37,494 nt of DNA. Source: Microcaldota archaeon (GTDB taxonomy: Archaea > Micrarchaeota > Micrarchaeia > Anstonellales > JAGGVH01). The notes below the pieces were generated by a model, which saw nothing but the letters and a program-made list of their open reading frames with translations, did no database searches and was not told the DNA's origin. Positions 14,696-22,326 of the stretch are shown in pieces (the first letter of the stretch is position 1; each line of letters begins with the position of its first letter). The stretch is from assembly GCA_020854835.1 (NCBI GenBank), contig JAHKLX010000115.1, forward strand, positions 1 through 37,494, in the 5' to 3' direction. The position numbers and the translations under genes were made by a program.

Positions 14696-15517
14696 ATGTT
14701 TGGCAATATTGGGAAAGGATATAAATTAACAGTTCAATCAATCAAAGTAATTATGAAGGAACCGCATCTGCTTGCATTGCCTATAATAAGCGGATTTTTA
14801 TTTTTCCTGGTTATGTTAAGTTTTGTACTGCCAGGTATATTCATACCTATTTTGGGCAATTTGGATTTATATTGGGCAGGTGCAGGCATCATATTGTATT
14901 TTGTATCGTTTTTTTTGATGTATTTCACTCAGTTTATGGTTGTGGGCGTAGCAAAAAAAAGATTTGAAGGCCAAGATCCCACATTTAACGATGGATTGAA
15001 CACTGCCATGGCACACATATCAACTATTGTAATATTCTCAATAATAGGTTCTATTCTTGCAATACTATCAAATGCTATGAGGGGAGGAAAAAAGGGTAGC
15101 ATAGGAAATATTTTGGGTCCAATAATTGCATCAGTTTTGGGTGCTGCATGGACTGTTATAACTTATTTGTCCATACCTATCATAGTTAGTGAAAATATAA
15201 GTTTGTTTGACTCTTTCAAAAAAAGCGGAGAAATAGTCAAAAACAATTTTTCTGAAGGAATGGGTGCAGTTTTTGCTGTGGGGATAATATTCCTTGTTCC
15301 AACTTTGTTAGGTATCGGAATAATCGTACTTGGCATATTTTTATTAGTATCAGGAATGGTAATACCAGGGATTTTAATAATATTACTGGGAGGTTTAGTG
15401 TGTGTGTTAGCTTCAATAGTTCAAAAAGTAGTTAATGCAATTGTGGGGCAAGCACTGTATTATTATTCTGTGCACAAACAATTCCCTGAAGTTTTTGAAG
15501 GTGTTGAAATCAATTAA
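14696..15517 (+). CDS. Multi-pass membrane protein (DUF6159-like)
   Basis: A 273-residue integral membrane protein with six or so hydrophobic segments (about 24-46, 58-82, 106-124, 140-165, 200-225 and 226-255). It opens with FGNIGKGYKLTVQSIKVIMKEPHLLALP, which resembles the start of DUF6159-type archaeal and bacterial membrane proteins, whose role is unknown. A conserved-looking amphipathic helix (SLFDSFKKSGEIVKNNFSEGM, residues about 178-198) separates the two membrane halves. The ribosome site AAGGTGAT (14685-14692) lies three bases before the ATG, and AGTTTAAAAAT (14654-14664) is a likely TATA box. The gene is divergent from the thermosome and convergent with the primase, overlapping its last 8 bases. 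Confidence 0.7.
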   Translation: MFGNIGKGYKLTVQSIKVIMKEPHLLALPIISGFLFFLVMLSFVLPGIFIPILGNLDLYWAGAGIILYFVSFFLMYFTQFMVVGVAKKRFEGQDPTFNDGLNTAMAHISTIVIFSIIGSILAILSNAMRGGKKGSIGNILGPIIASVLGAAWTVITYLSIPIIVSENISLFDSFKKSGEIVKNNFSEGMGAVFAVGIIFLVPTLLGIGIIVLGIFLLVSGMVIPGILIILLGGLVCVLASIVQKVVNAIVGQALYYYSVHKQFPEVFEGVEIN

Positions 15518-16712
15518 TTTCCATCATTCTGAAAATCAGTTCTGAACTGATTTTCTCACACCCTTCAAATTCTTTTTTACCAGTAATTGATTTAAACAAT
15601 TCATAATGTGCAGAACTTAAAGGTCTTTTAATTTTTTCATCAGGAATGTGAATGTCTTTGATAGATGCCTCCAAAGGTTTGAAATCTTTATTTAAACCAG
15701 ATATTTTCAATAAAACATGTTTATATTTTTTCATGGCATTATAATTTCTTGATTTTGTGATTTTAAGTATTTTTTCCATTTCTTGTTTTTCAAATGCCAT
15801 GGGTGAAAAAATTTGGATTGAATCTTCATTTTCCAATACAACATACGGTATTTTCATTTCATTAAGATACTTTTTTACCTGATATAGATTGAAATATGTA
15901 CTGTAATCCAATATGAGAACATGTTTGTTTACTCTGGAAACTGTTGAAGAAATAGTTTGAATGTATTTAGAAGAATGATTGCAGCTTAGGGGAAGCCACA
16001 ATTTGCCAAGATTATCAGCCCCAATGCGAAGCTCGGTCATCATCCTTTTTATCAAAGGACTCGGTCCCCTGTTTTTATCATAAGGAATTGTTTTTAAAAA
16101 CATATCTGTACTTTTTTCCAAATCAGAAGGTTCTATTATTGTGCACATGTATCCCGTTTTTGAGTTATAAGTTCCAGGTATGCGCACTATTCTTCTTGTG
16201 TCTTTAGTTATTGCTTTATCAATGTTAATTTTTTCCGAAACTTTTTCAACAATATTTGTATAAAATTTTTTTGCATACTCTTCCCTTTTTTGAGGATGTG
16301 CAGGATAATTTTTTATTAAATCCCCATAAGCAATATGGAAACCCTTTGATCCCGAAAATGCTATATATTTAAGATTCCATTTTTCTTTTTTGCCATATTC
16401 TAAAATTTTAAGCGTTTCATTCTTGGCTAGTTCAATATTTTTGTTAAATTCATATTCGGAAAAATCAATATCAAAAAACAGATCCATTCCTAAAAATATA
16501 GTCCGATATTCCCTTTCTTTTGATTTGGCGCTTATGTTTTGAGGATTTAACCATTTTGAAATTGAATAATACGCATCTTTGTATCTTTTTTTTTCCAGAT
16601 ATTGAATTAAATCTCTGTAATTATAAAATTTTTTGGGAACCTTTGCAAAATTACCATTGGATTTTATATACCTTATATGTCTAAATTTTAAATCAGTTAT
16701 TGAGTTTTCCAT
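15510..16712 (-). CDS. priS: DNA primase, small-subunit type (AEP family)
   Basis: An archaeo-eukaryotic primase (AEP) catalytic subunit that makes primers for DNA replication. The three AEP motifs are intact: FFDID (D81, D83; metal binding), SGSKGFHI (H126), and TKDTRRIVRIPGTYNSKTG (D171 with the R..R.PG..h.KTG segment). Length is 400 aa, slightly long for PriS. The C-terminal about 130 residues (after PSPLIKRMM) contain an extra alpha/beta part and a helical tail. No large subunit (PriL) is in the window. It is the last gene of a tight operon after enolase and a 75-aa protein, with only one base between the preceding stop and this ATG. A PrimPol-like enzyme is the alternative. Confidence 0.85.
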   Translation of the reverse strand: MENSITDLKFRHIRYIKSNGNFAKVPKKFYNYRDLIQYLEKKRYKDAYYSISKWLNPQNISAKSKEREYRTIFLGMDLFFDIDFSEYEFNKNIELAKNETLKILEYGKKEKWNLKYIAFSGSKGFHIAYGDLIKNYPAHPQKREEYAKKFYTNIVEKVSEKINIDKAITKDTRRIVRIPGTYNSKTGYMCTIIEPSDLEKSTDMFLKTIPYDKNRGPSPLIKRMMTELRIGADNLGKLWLPLSCNHSSKYIQTISSTVSRVNKHVLILDYSTYFNLYQVKKYLNEMKIPYVVLENEDSIQIFSPMAFEKQEMEKILKITKSRNYNAMKKYKHVLLKISGLNKDFKPLEASIKDIHIPDEKIKRPLSSAHYELFKSITGKKEFEGCEKISSELIFRMMEIN

Positions 16713-16713
16713 T

Positions 16714-16941
16714 TTATTCTCTTTTCACAAAAACTTTTTTCCATACTCCAGATTCAATGTACTTTTCAAAAGCTTTTTTTTGTTTTTCGTCAGTTATTTG
16801 GTTTGCCAAATTTTCTAACTGCATTTTGACATTTGACTCTGAACCAATTCTTATGTTTCCTTGTATCATTTTGTGGAGCGAATTGTATCTTCTCGGCACT
16901 CCACTTCCGAAAAGATTAGATATCCAACTAAAAATTCCCAT
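16714..16941 (-). CDS. Small protein linked to primase (75 aa)
   Basis: No recognised family. A 75-residue protein with an amphipathic or hydrophobic N-terminus (MGIFSWISNLFGSG), a basic-polar middle (VPRRYNSLHKMIQG), and a charged helical C-terminus (QITDEKQKKAFEKYIESGVWKK). There is no cysteine. It starts 28 nt after the enolase stop and ends one base before the primase ATG, so its translation is probably coupled to the primase. The conserved-looking operon position, rather than sequence, suggests a role near primase or simple co-expression. Confidence 0.6.
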   Translation of the reverse strand: MGIFSWISNLFGSGVPRRYNSLHKMIQGNIRIGSESNVKMQLENLANQITDEKQKKAFEKYIESGVWKKVFVKRE

Positions 16942-16969
16942 ATTTTTGCCCCCTTATTTAGTAAAACCA

Positions 16970-18247
16970 CTAGTTTTCAAATACACTTACTCTCTTTCCT
17001 ATTTTTTTGAAATTTTTCCCAGCATATTTGGCTTTTTTACCAAGACGTTCTTCAATTCTTAGAAGTTGATTGTATTTTGCAGTTCTTTCTCCCCTAGCGG
17101 GCGCGCCAGTTTTGATTTGGTTTGTTTCAAGCCCAACCACTAAATCTGCAATAGTAGTATCCTCTGTTTCTCCACTCCTATGCGAAACCATTGTCCCAAC
17201 ATTCTTGCTTAAACAGTATTTAAAAGTTTCATAAGCCTCATAAACTGTACCTATTTGATTGACTTTCAAAAGCAAAGTATCCATACATTCACCATCAATA
17301 GCCCTTTTAACTCGTTGCAAATTTGTAACAGTTAAATCATCTGCAACAATTTGTATATGATTTAAGGATTTTCTTAATTCGGCAAACATATGGAAATCCT
17401 CTTGATCAAATGGGTCTTCTATACTAATAAGAGGAAATTCTGCAGCCATTCTCTCATAATGATCTATAAGTTCTGGTCCTGTCAAAGACATTCCATCTAT
17501 ATTATACATATTGTCATAAAATTCTGATGCTGCAGCATCAAGCGCTATGCCCACTTTTCCCTTGTATCCCAATTCTTCAATTGAATACTCGATGGCGTGT
17601 AATGCATCTTCCGAATGTTGGATAGGGGGGGCATATCCTCCTTCATCACCTACATTTTTAGCTGAAGAACCATACTTCAAAACCAGATTTTTTCCTAATG
17701 TGTGATAAATTTCACTTCCCCACCTTAGAGCTTCTTTAAAAGATTTGGCACCGTAGGGGGCTATCATAAACTCTTGTATGGACAATTTATTCCCTGCATG
17801 CTGTCCCCCATTAATAACGTTGAAAAAAGGAACTGGGAGAACAGTTCCTCCCATAAGTTCATATACCCATTTATCTTGGAGTTTTGCTGAAGCGTTTAAA
17901 AATGCAAAAGAAGCTGCTGTTGTAGTATTTCCACCTATTGATTTTTTGTTTGGACCTGCAAGCCCACACAATTTTTCATCAAACTTTTTTTGAGTAAATT
18001 TTTTGTTTTTAAAGGATTTATCTAATTTTTCAACACCTTTTAAAGCTTTTGAAACTCCTTTTCCTAAAAATCTTTTACCCCCGTCCCTAAGCTCCCAGGC
18101 CTCGTGAGTTCCTCTTGAAGCGCCCGATGGAGCAATTCCTCTCTCAGTAACTTGTTTGGAACCGTTTGCTAAAATCAATTCTACTTCAACAGTTGGATTA
18201 CTTCGTGAATCAAGAACTTCTCTACCAATAATTTTTTTAACTAACAT
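16970..18247 (-). CDS. eno: Enolase
   Basis: 2-phosphoglycerate to phosphoenolpyruvate, in glycolysis or gluconeogenesis. The 425-residue sequence is full length: GREVLDSRSNPTVEVE at the start, PFFNVINGGQHAGN, NVGDEGGYAPP (catalytic Glu), ALDAAASEF, SIEDPFDQED (metal), and MVSHRSGETEDTTIADLVVGL (R-S catalytic pair in SHRSGETED). The Mg2+ ligands and catalytic Lys (LLLKVNQIG) are present. The ribosome site GAGGTGAT (18253-18260) is five bases from the ATG, and a TATA-like TATTAAAAAG lies near 18284-18295. It heads the operon with the 75-aa protein and primase, an unusual link between central metabolism and replication. It is divergent from the TraB gene. Confidence 0.97.
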   Translation of the reverse strand: MLVKKIIGREVLDSRSNPTVEVELILANGSKQVTERGIAPSGASRGTHEAWELRDGGKRFLGKGVSKALKGVEKLDKSFKNKKFTQKKFDEKLCGLAGPNKKSIGGNTTTAASFAFLNASAKLQDKWVYELMGGTVLPVPFFNVINGGQHAGNKLSIQEFMIAPYGAKSFKEALRWGSEIYHTLGKNLVLKYGSSAKNVGDEGGYAPPIQHSEDALHAIEYSIEELGYKGKVGIALDAAASEFYDNMYNIDGMSLTGPELIDHYERMAAEFPLISIEDPFDQEDFHMFAELRKSLNHIQIVADDLTVTNLQRVKRAIDGECMDTLLLKVNQIGTVYEAYETFKYCLSKNVGTMVSHRSGETEDTTIADLVVGLETNQIKTGAPARGERTAKYNQLLRIEERLGKKAKYAGKNFKKIGKRVSVFEN

Positions 18248-18283
18248 AGAATATCACCTCAGATTGGTTTCATAATAAAACTT

Positions 18284-18300
18284 AACTTTTTAATACTTTA
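18284..18300. promoter_or_regulatory. Overlapping divergent promoters, enolase / TraB-like
   Basis: The AT block CTTTTTAATACTTTA (about 18284-18298) can serve as TATA box both for enolase (minus, leadered with a ribosome site) and for the 18318 gene (plus, about 25 nt to its ATG, leaderless). The two genes may compete for promoter occupancy. Confidence 0.45.
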
Positions 18301-18317
18301 TCTTTCAACTAGTTTTA

Positions 18318-18983
18318 ATGAAAAGAATTTATCTTATCCCAGTGGCCCACATATCAAAAATATCTGTGAAAACAGTGAATGAATCAATTATTCAAATCTC
18401 CCCACAGGTTGTTTGTGTAGAATTGTGTTATTCTAGGTTTAGGGGACTTATGTCAAATAAAAAACGCCTAATACCTACATTAAATCCATTGCATTTGATA
18501 CTTTATTATTTCCAACAAATGATAGGTATGGCTGCAAAAGCAGAGCCTGGCGAGGAAATGAAGGCAGCAGCAGTAACTGCATACAACAACAAAATCAAAG
18601 TTGCGTTAATTGACATGCCCATCCAATACATTATGAAAGGCTTATCTAATGTTCCTTTATCGGAATGGTTAACCGCATTATTCAAAAAAGAGAAAGTTGA
18701 ATTTGAAATTTCAAAAGCACTTGAGAAAGGAGATGTGATGTATGCTCTATCTCCAGAAAAAATTGAAATGATAATTGAAAAATTTAGGCTTGTTCTTCCA
18801 AACGTACACAAAATTATGATTGAAGATCGAAATATATACATGGTAAAAAATATTGAGAAAATACTTGAAAATCATGATACGATAATATGTGTTATTGGAG
18901 CAGGACATTTACCAGGAATGTGGAAACTATTAAAGCAAACATATAAAAACAATTTAATGGTAGATATAATATGGCCAAACTAG
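18318..18983 (+). CDS. TraB/PrgY-like protein, soluble domain only
   Basis: A 221-residue TraB/PrgY-family domain, related to pheromone-shutdown proteins and the Tiki fold. Conserved elements are LIPVAHIS (first His), VCVELCYSRFRGL (the ve.r..R), LALIDMPI-like VALIDMP, and the C-terminal VIGAGHLPGMW (GaGHl.G), which with the N-terminal GxxH/E is thought to form a metallo-hydrolase site. Archaeal TraB proteins commonly carry a C-terminal membrane domain; this one ends directly after the GAGH region, so it appears soluble. The ATG is about 25 nt from a TATA box at about 18290. Its last 13 bases overlap the winged-helix gene, implying co-translation. Function unknown; peptide hydrolysis is an inference. 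Confidence 0.75.
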   Translation: MKRIYLIPVAHISKISVKTVNESIIQISPQVVCVELCYSRFRGLMSNKKRLIPTLNPLHLILYYFQQMIGMAAKAEPGEEMKAAAVTAYNNKIKVALIDMPIQYIMKGLSNVPLSEWLTALFKKEKVEFEISKALEKGDVMYALSPEKIEMIIEKFRLVLPNVHKIMIEDRNIYMVKNIEKILENHDTIICVIGAGHLPGMWKLLKQTYKNNLMVDIIWPN

Positions 18984-19255
18984 GTAAAATAATATTTAAG
19001 ATTAAAATTGCTAGGATGCTCACAAACTTAAAAGATAAAGAACTGCATATATCTTCTTTGGCTAGGGCCAGCGGATGTACTTATGTCTACGCAACAAAAA
19101 TATTGCACGAATTTGAAAGAGAAGGTGTTGTTGAGATAAATAAAGAAAAAAAATACCAAGTTGTTAAACTTACAGATAAAGGCAAAACTATTGCTATAGC
19201 TATTGAGGATATATTTAGAAAAATTGAAAAAACAGAATCAATGTCCGACACCTAA
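18971..19255 (+). CDS. Small winged-helix DNA-binding protein
   Basis: A 94-residue protein with a winged helix-turn-helix: KDKELHISSLARASGCTYVYATKILHEFEREGVVEINKEKKYQVVKLTDKGKTIA. The pattern (helix 2 ISSLARAS, recognition helix TYVYATKILHEFEREG, wing with VKLTDKG) resembles MarR/ArsR-type and archaeal PF-type regulators. The ATG overlaps the last 13 bases of the TraB-like gene, so the two are very likely an operon, and this protein may regulate it or another membrane gene. Its stop overlaps the stop of the convergent 19252 gene by 3 bases. No ligand domain follows the HTH, so it probably acts as a dimer by the C-terminal helix. Confidence 0.75.
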   Translation: MAKLGKIIFKIKIARMLTNLKDKELHISSLARASGCTYVYATKILHEFEREGVVEINKEKKYQVVKLTDKGKTIAIAIEDIFRKIEKTESMSDT

Positions 19256-19938
19256 TCTTCTTTCAATAGTTTCCCATATCCTGCTTTTTTTACTGCGTGT
19301 TCAAATTTCTCAGGTTCGGTTGTTGCAATTACAGAGAATATTTTTTCATCAATAGCAGAATTGGTAGTTAAACTTCTCTTCAAATCAATAATACTGTACT
19401 CATTCCAAGTTTTTTTTGAAACGATTTTATAAAAATAGATTTTTTTGTGATATAATTTATTTGCTAAAAATCCAATGATATCTCTATTAAGGTCAAATTT
19501 AAGTTGAAACGCGTTTGAGAGAAGGGCATTGTTTTCAAAAACTTTTAAATTTTCCCCAATGCTCATTATTTCTTGAATTTCTTCAAAGTAAAAAAAGAAA
19601 TTATTTATTTTTCCAGAATAAATCCCATTTTCATAGACACGAATAATCTGCGAATTAAATTTAAATTTCATATCAACTAAAAATATCGCAAATGCAAAAA
19701 ATAAAATCAAACTACCACATGCCACGGGACAACCAATAGCCGTATTTCCTAAAAACCATCCAAGAATATTAAATTTGAGGATACTTGATACTACAACTAA
19801 AAATATAACAAGAGCAAATGGCATAAACGCTGTTAATCCTATAAAAGCAAGTATAAAATAAAATTTTTTCGGTGGAAAACAGTACAAATATATCAAATTT
19901 TTTCCATTTTTCCATGAAAATAAACTATCAAAAACCAT
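19252..19938 (-). CDS. Two-helix membrane protein with PH-like tail
   Basis: A 228-residue protein of unknown family. Two hydrophobic segments lie at about residues 25-52 and 60-85, followed by a soluble region with alternating strands (KFNSQIIRVYENGIYSG, NNFFFYFEEIQEIMS), the layout of bacterial-PH/YdbT-like membrane proteins. A C-terminal helix (TEPEKFEHAVKKAGYG) ends the protein. The start is placed at the ATG at 19938; a GTG three codons upstream is possible. It is the last of three minus-strand genes (21099-20380, 20369-19959, 19938-19252) separated by about 10-20 nt and probably co-transcribed. Function unknown. Confidence 0.65.
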   Translation of the reverse strand: MVFDSLFSWKNGKNLIYLYCFPPKKFYFILAFIGLTAFMPFALVIFLVVVSSILKFNILGWFLGNTAIGCPVACGSLILFFAFAIFLVDMKFKFNSQIIRVYENGIYSGKINNFFFYFEEIQEIMSIGENLKVFENNALLSNAFQLKFDLNRDIIGFLANKLYHKKIYFYKIVSKKTWNEYSIIDLKRSLTTNSAIDEKIFSVIATTEPEKFEHAVKKAGYGKLLKED

Positions 19939-19958
19939 GATCTGCACATTTTTAAGAT

Positions 19959-20369
19959 TTAGGCTGCTCGAAGTTCAATAATTTTCTTTACTTTGTTGAG
20001 CGATTGTTCATAGTCTTTGAAATGCGAACAAACAACAAGTCCTAATTTATGACTTCCCTGAGGAGTTCCGGAATTGCTATGAATTTTAAATTCAACTGTT
20101 TTATCTTCCCCGGGGCTTAAATTTCCTAATTTAAGGGTTTGTTCTTTTTTTAATGTCGTCGGGTCGACGCCCAACCACTTTGTCGTTACTAATTTAACAG
20201 AAGTTAACTGATCATCATTAGTTACATTTTTTATATATACTTCTAAAATCACACTATCATTGCTTTTTGACTTGATTCTTATTGGATGTAGATTGGCTTT
20301 TACAATGTAAGGAGTGCCATACTGTTTTTTTTCTCCCCCGAGCATTTTTTTTATTTTATCCCAAACCAT
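19959..20369 (-). CDS. Small beta-sandwich (CARDB-like) protein
   Basis: A 136-residue cytosolic protein. After a short basic amphipathic N-terminus (VWDKIKKMLGGEKK), the rest is predicted all-beta, with the rhythm of CARDB or Ig-like domains: VILEVYIKNVTNDDQ, LKLGNLSPGEDKTVEFKIHSNSGTPQGSHKLGLVV. This is the pattern N.t......v.l....ge....f.i. of bacterial and archaeal adhesion-like folds. There is no signal peptide, which is unusual for this fold, so it may bind a membrane partner inside the cell. GGTGA (20374-20378) precedes the ATG and overlaps the end of the upstream gene. It is the middle gene of the three-gene operon. Confidence 0.65.
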   Translation of the reverse strand: MVWDKIKKMLGGEKKQYGTPYIVKANLHPIRIKSKSNDSVILEVYIKNVTNDDQLTSVKLVTTKWLGVDPTTLKKEQTLKLGNLSPGEDKTVEFKIHSNSGTPQGSHKLGLVVCSHFKDYEQSLNKVKKIIELRAA

Positions 20370-20379
20370 GGTTTCACCA

Positions 20380-21099
20380 TTACTTTTTATTGCTTTTTCT
20401 GTTTTTAATCCTTTTCTTTGATGTTTTATTTTTTGGTTTGGCAGTTTTAATTGCTTTTTTCTTTGAAACGGCTTTCTTCTTTACTACTTTCTTTTTAACT
20501 GCTGCTTTTTTTACAGGTTTTTTCTTTGCAACAGTTTTCTTCTTTGCTATGCTTTTTTTCAGATTCTTGAGTATTTTTTCAGGCACTGGAACCTCAGATA
20601 ACCTCTTTTTTATATACTCATCATCATAAAATCCTTGTTTTTTGTTTATTTCTCTGAGCAAAGGGGAAGGCAGTGAGGATGTGGGAACAATAGATGCTTT
20701 GTTTTCAGCGATCAAAGTGCTTGGGAGATCATGACGCATCATCTCGTAGAATATATATGCTATAAAACTGATTGAGATTATCTGTGCCAAACCTATGAAC
20801 GAATGAAATAGAAAATATTCTTCATTTGTTTCAACTGCGAATATTAGGAAAAATTCCAATAAAAATGACAAAATTAAAAATCCCAATCCTAAAGTCAAAG
20901 GTTTTGTTTTCTTAACCAGCTTTTTCATTGCATAGAAAGATATTACTGAAAGCTGTTTTTTACGTTTAACCCATGATAAATAAAAATTTAACATATATCC
21001 TAATGCGAGTATGCCTATTACTAATTTAATAACCACAAATGCTAAGAATAGCTGTCCCATCATTTCCCTGCTTGCGGCAGTCATTATTAATCCGTCCAT
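20380..21099 (-). CDS. Four-helix membrane protein with lysine-rich H1-like tail
   Basis: A 239-residue protein in two parts. Residues about 1-135 contain four hydrophobic segments (near 14-36, 66-88, 92-112 and 115-128). After a linker with LLREINKKQGFYDDEYIKKRLSEV comes a tail of about 65 residues made almost only of Lys, Ala and Val (KKKTVAKKKPVKKAAVKKKV and similar repeats), typical of histone-H1-like or other nucleic-acid-binding tails. The start is set at the ATG at 21099 rather than 21141, because the divergent TATA region at 21116-21128 lies between. The basic tail should face the cytoplasm and could tether DNA or RNA to the membrane (inference). It is divergent from the Nop5 gene with only 51 bp between. 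Confidence 0.7.
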   Translation of the reverse strand: MDGLIMTAASREMMGQLFLAFVVIKLVIGILALGYMLNFYLSWVKRKKQLSVISFYAMKKLVKKTKPLTLGLGFLILSFLLEFFLIFAVETNEEYFLFHSFIGLAQIISISFIAYIFYEMMRHDLPSTLIAENKASIVPTSSLPSPLLREINKKQGFYDDEYIKKRLSEVPVPEKILKNLKKSIAKKKTVAKKKPVKKAAVKKKVVKKKAVSKKKAIKTAKPKNKTSKKRIKNRKSNKK

Positions 21100-21150
21100 A
21101 CTTATATACCAAACGTTAAATATAAAAATGTTGCTAAGCAACTTCTTTCT
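21100..21150. promoter_or_regulatory. Shared divergent promoter, membrane H1-tail gene / Nop5
   Basis: Only 51 bp separate the two ATGs. TTAAATATAAAAA (21116-21128) is about 23 nt from one start and about 27 nt from the other, so it can serve both. The palindrome GTTGC-TAA-GCAAC (21130-21142) lies near the Nop5 transcription start and could be an operator. Confidence 0.5.
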
Positions 21151-22320
21151 ATGAGTGACATTAAAAAGTTTATATTGGGCAGAATTAAAGAGGCTAAAGA
21201 TAAAACCAGAGAAGGCCTATCTTCTATTGATAACTCAATAGTACAAGCAGTAAGTTCTTTAGACGAATATAATGATATAATCAACCGAGTTTATGAACGT
21301 TTATTTACGTGGTATGATTTTTATTTCCCTGAGCTTAAAAATGAATTAACAATACAGGAATATGCAAATTTTGCAAAAGAATATGATTTTGTATCTGACC
21401 CTAAAATGGAGTATTTGTCAGATAGTAAGAAAAAAAAGGTTAATGTTCTCTTCAAAAACAGAATAGGTTCTGACCCTACTCCTGAAAGCTTGTATATCGT
21501 AAGACTTATTGCATATGATTTATTCGTTTTGTATAAAACCAAAAATGAAATTGAAACTTTTATTGAGAAAAACACTCAAAATATTGCACCAAACATGTGT
21601 TCTATTGCTCCTGCTCTTGTTGTTGCAAGATTAATCAAACATGCAAACGGGCTAAGAAAACTTGCAATGGAACCTTCGAGCACCATACAAGTTTTTGGTT
21701 CTGAAAAGGCTCTTTTTAAACATCTTAAAACAGGTGCTGATTCTCCAAAACATGGAGTTATCTATCAAATACCAGATATTTCAAAGGCATCTAAAGAAAC
21801 TAGGGGGAAAGTTAGCAGACTTTATGCTAATCAACTTTCAATAGCGGCAAAAGCGGATGTTTTCACTGGAAATGACATATCTGAAAAATTAAAATATGAA
21901 ATAAAAAAGAGACTTAAAGAGATAGAAGAACATGCAAAAAATCCGAAAAAGAAAAAACACTTGCCTGCGGCCAAACCAAGCTATGAAAAAGATTCTTTTA
22001 AAACCCAAAGATTCCAAAAACCAGACAGATCTCAAAAATTCCAAAAACCAGATAGTAAGGATAAATACAAATCTGAGAAATCCTACAAACCCAAGGATAC
22101 ATCAGGACCCAGAGATAAACGCGATGAATACAAACCAAAGAATATATCTCATCAAAAATTTGAATCGGAAAAAAAAGTTTCAAACAAATACGGAAAAACA
22201 AAATACAAACCAAAAGAATCCACGGGCAAACCCAAACAAAGTTCCTTTAAGGATAATGTAGTTTCCAAACGCAAAGGGAAAACTTCAAGAGATAAAAATT
22301 TTAGGAAAAGAAGACGGTGA
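21151..22320 (+). CDS. nop5: Nop5 (Nop56/58 core) protein lacking the N-terminal domain
   Basis: Core protein of the C/D-box ribonucleoprotein that guides 2'-O-methylation of rRNA and tRNA. Family marks are TREGLSSIDNSIVQAVSSLDEYN (the last helix of the family's N-terminal part), the coiled coil RVYERLFTWYDFYFPEL, the Nop domain with FGSEKALFKHLKTGADSPKHG (182-202; binds L7Ae-RNA), and GKVSRLYANQLSIAAKADVF (219-238). The usual N-terminal domain of about 80-100 residues, which holds fibrillarin, is missing: the ATG falls directly at the coiled-coil entry and the upstream DNA is a 51-bp promoter. After residue 265 there is a long basic tail rich in KPK/YKPK repeats, possibly RNA-binding. Fibrillarin is not in the window. 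Confidence 0.9.
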   Translation: MSDIKKFILGRIKEAKDKTREGLSSIDNSIVQAVSSLDEYNDIINRVYERLFTWYDFYFPELKNELTIQEYANFAKEYDFVSDPKMEYLSDSKKKKVNVLFKNRIGSDPTPESLYIVRLIAYDLFVLYKTKNEIETFIEKNTQNIAPNMCSIAPALVVARLIKHANGLRKLAMEPSSTIQVFGSEKALFKHLKTGADSPKHGVIYQIPDISKASKETRGKVSRLYANQLSIAAKADVFTGNDISEKLKYEIKKRLKEIEEHAKNPKKKKHLPAAKPSYEKDSFKTQRFQKPDRSQKFQKPDSKDKYKSEKSYKPKDTSGPRDKRDEYKPKNISHQKFESEKKVSNKYGKTKYKPKESTGKPKQSSFKDNVVSKRKGKTSRDKNFRKRRR

Positions 22321-22326
22321 AATTTG

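Noticed and set aside
20282..20629. Plus-strand 115-aa Phe-rich frame
   Set aside because: It is the reverse of the lysine-rich tail (AAA/AAG read as TTT/CTT), an artefact.
21932..22261. Plus-strand 109-aa frame inside nop5
   Set aside because: It is a frame shift of the repetitive Lys/Pro tail of Nop5.
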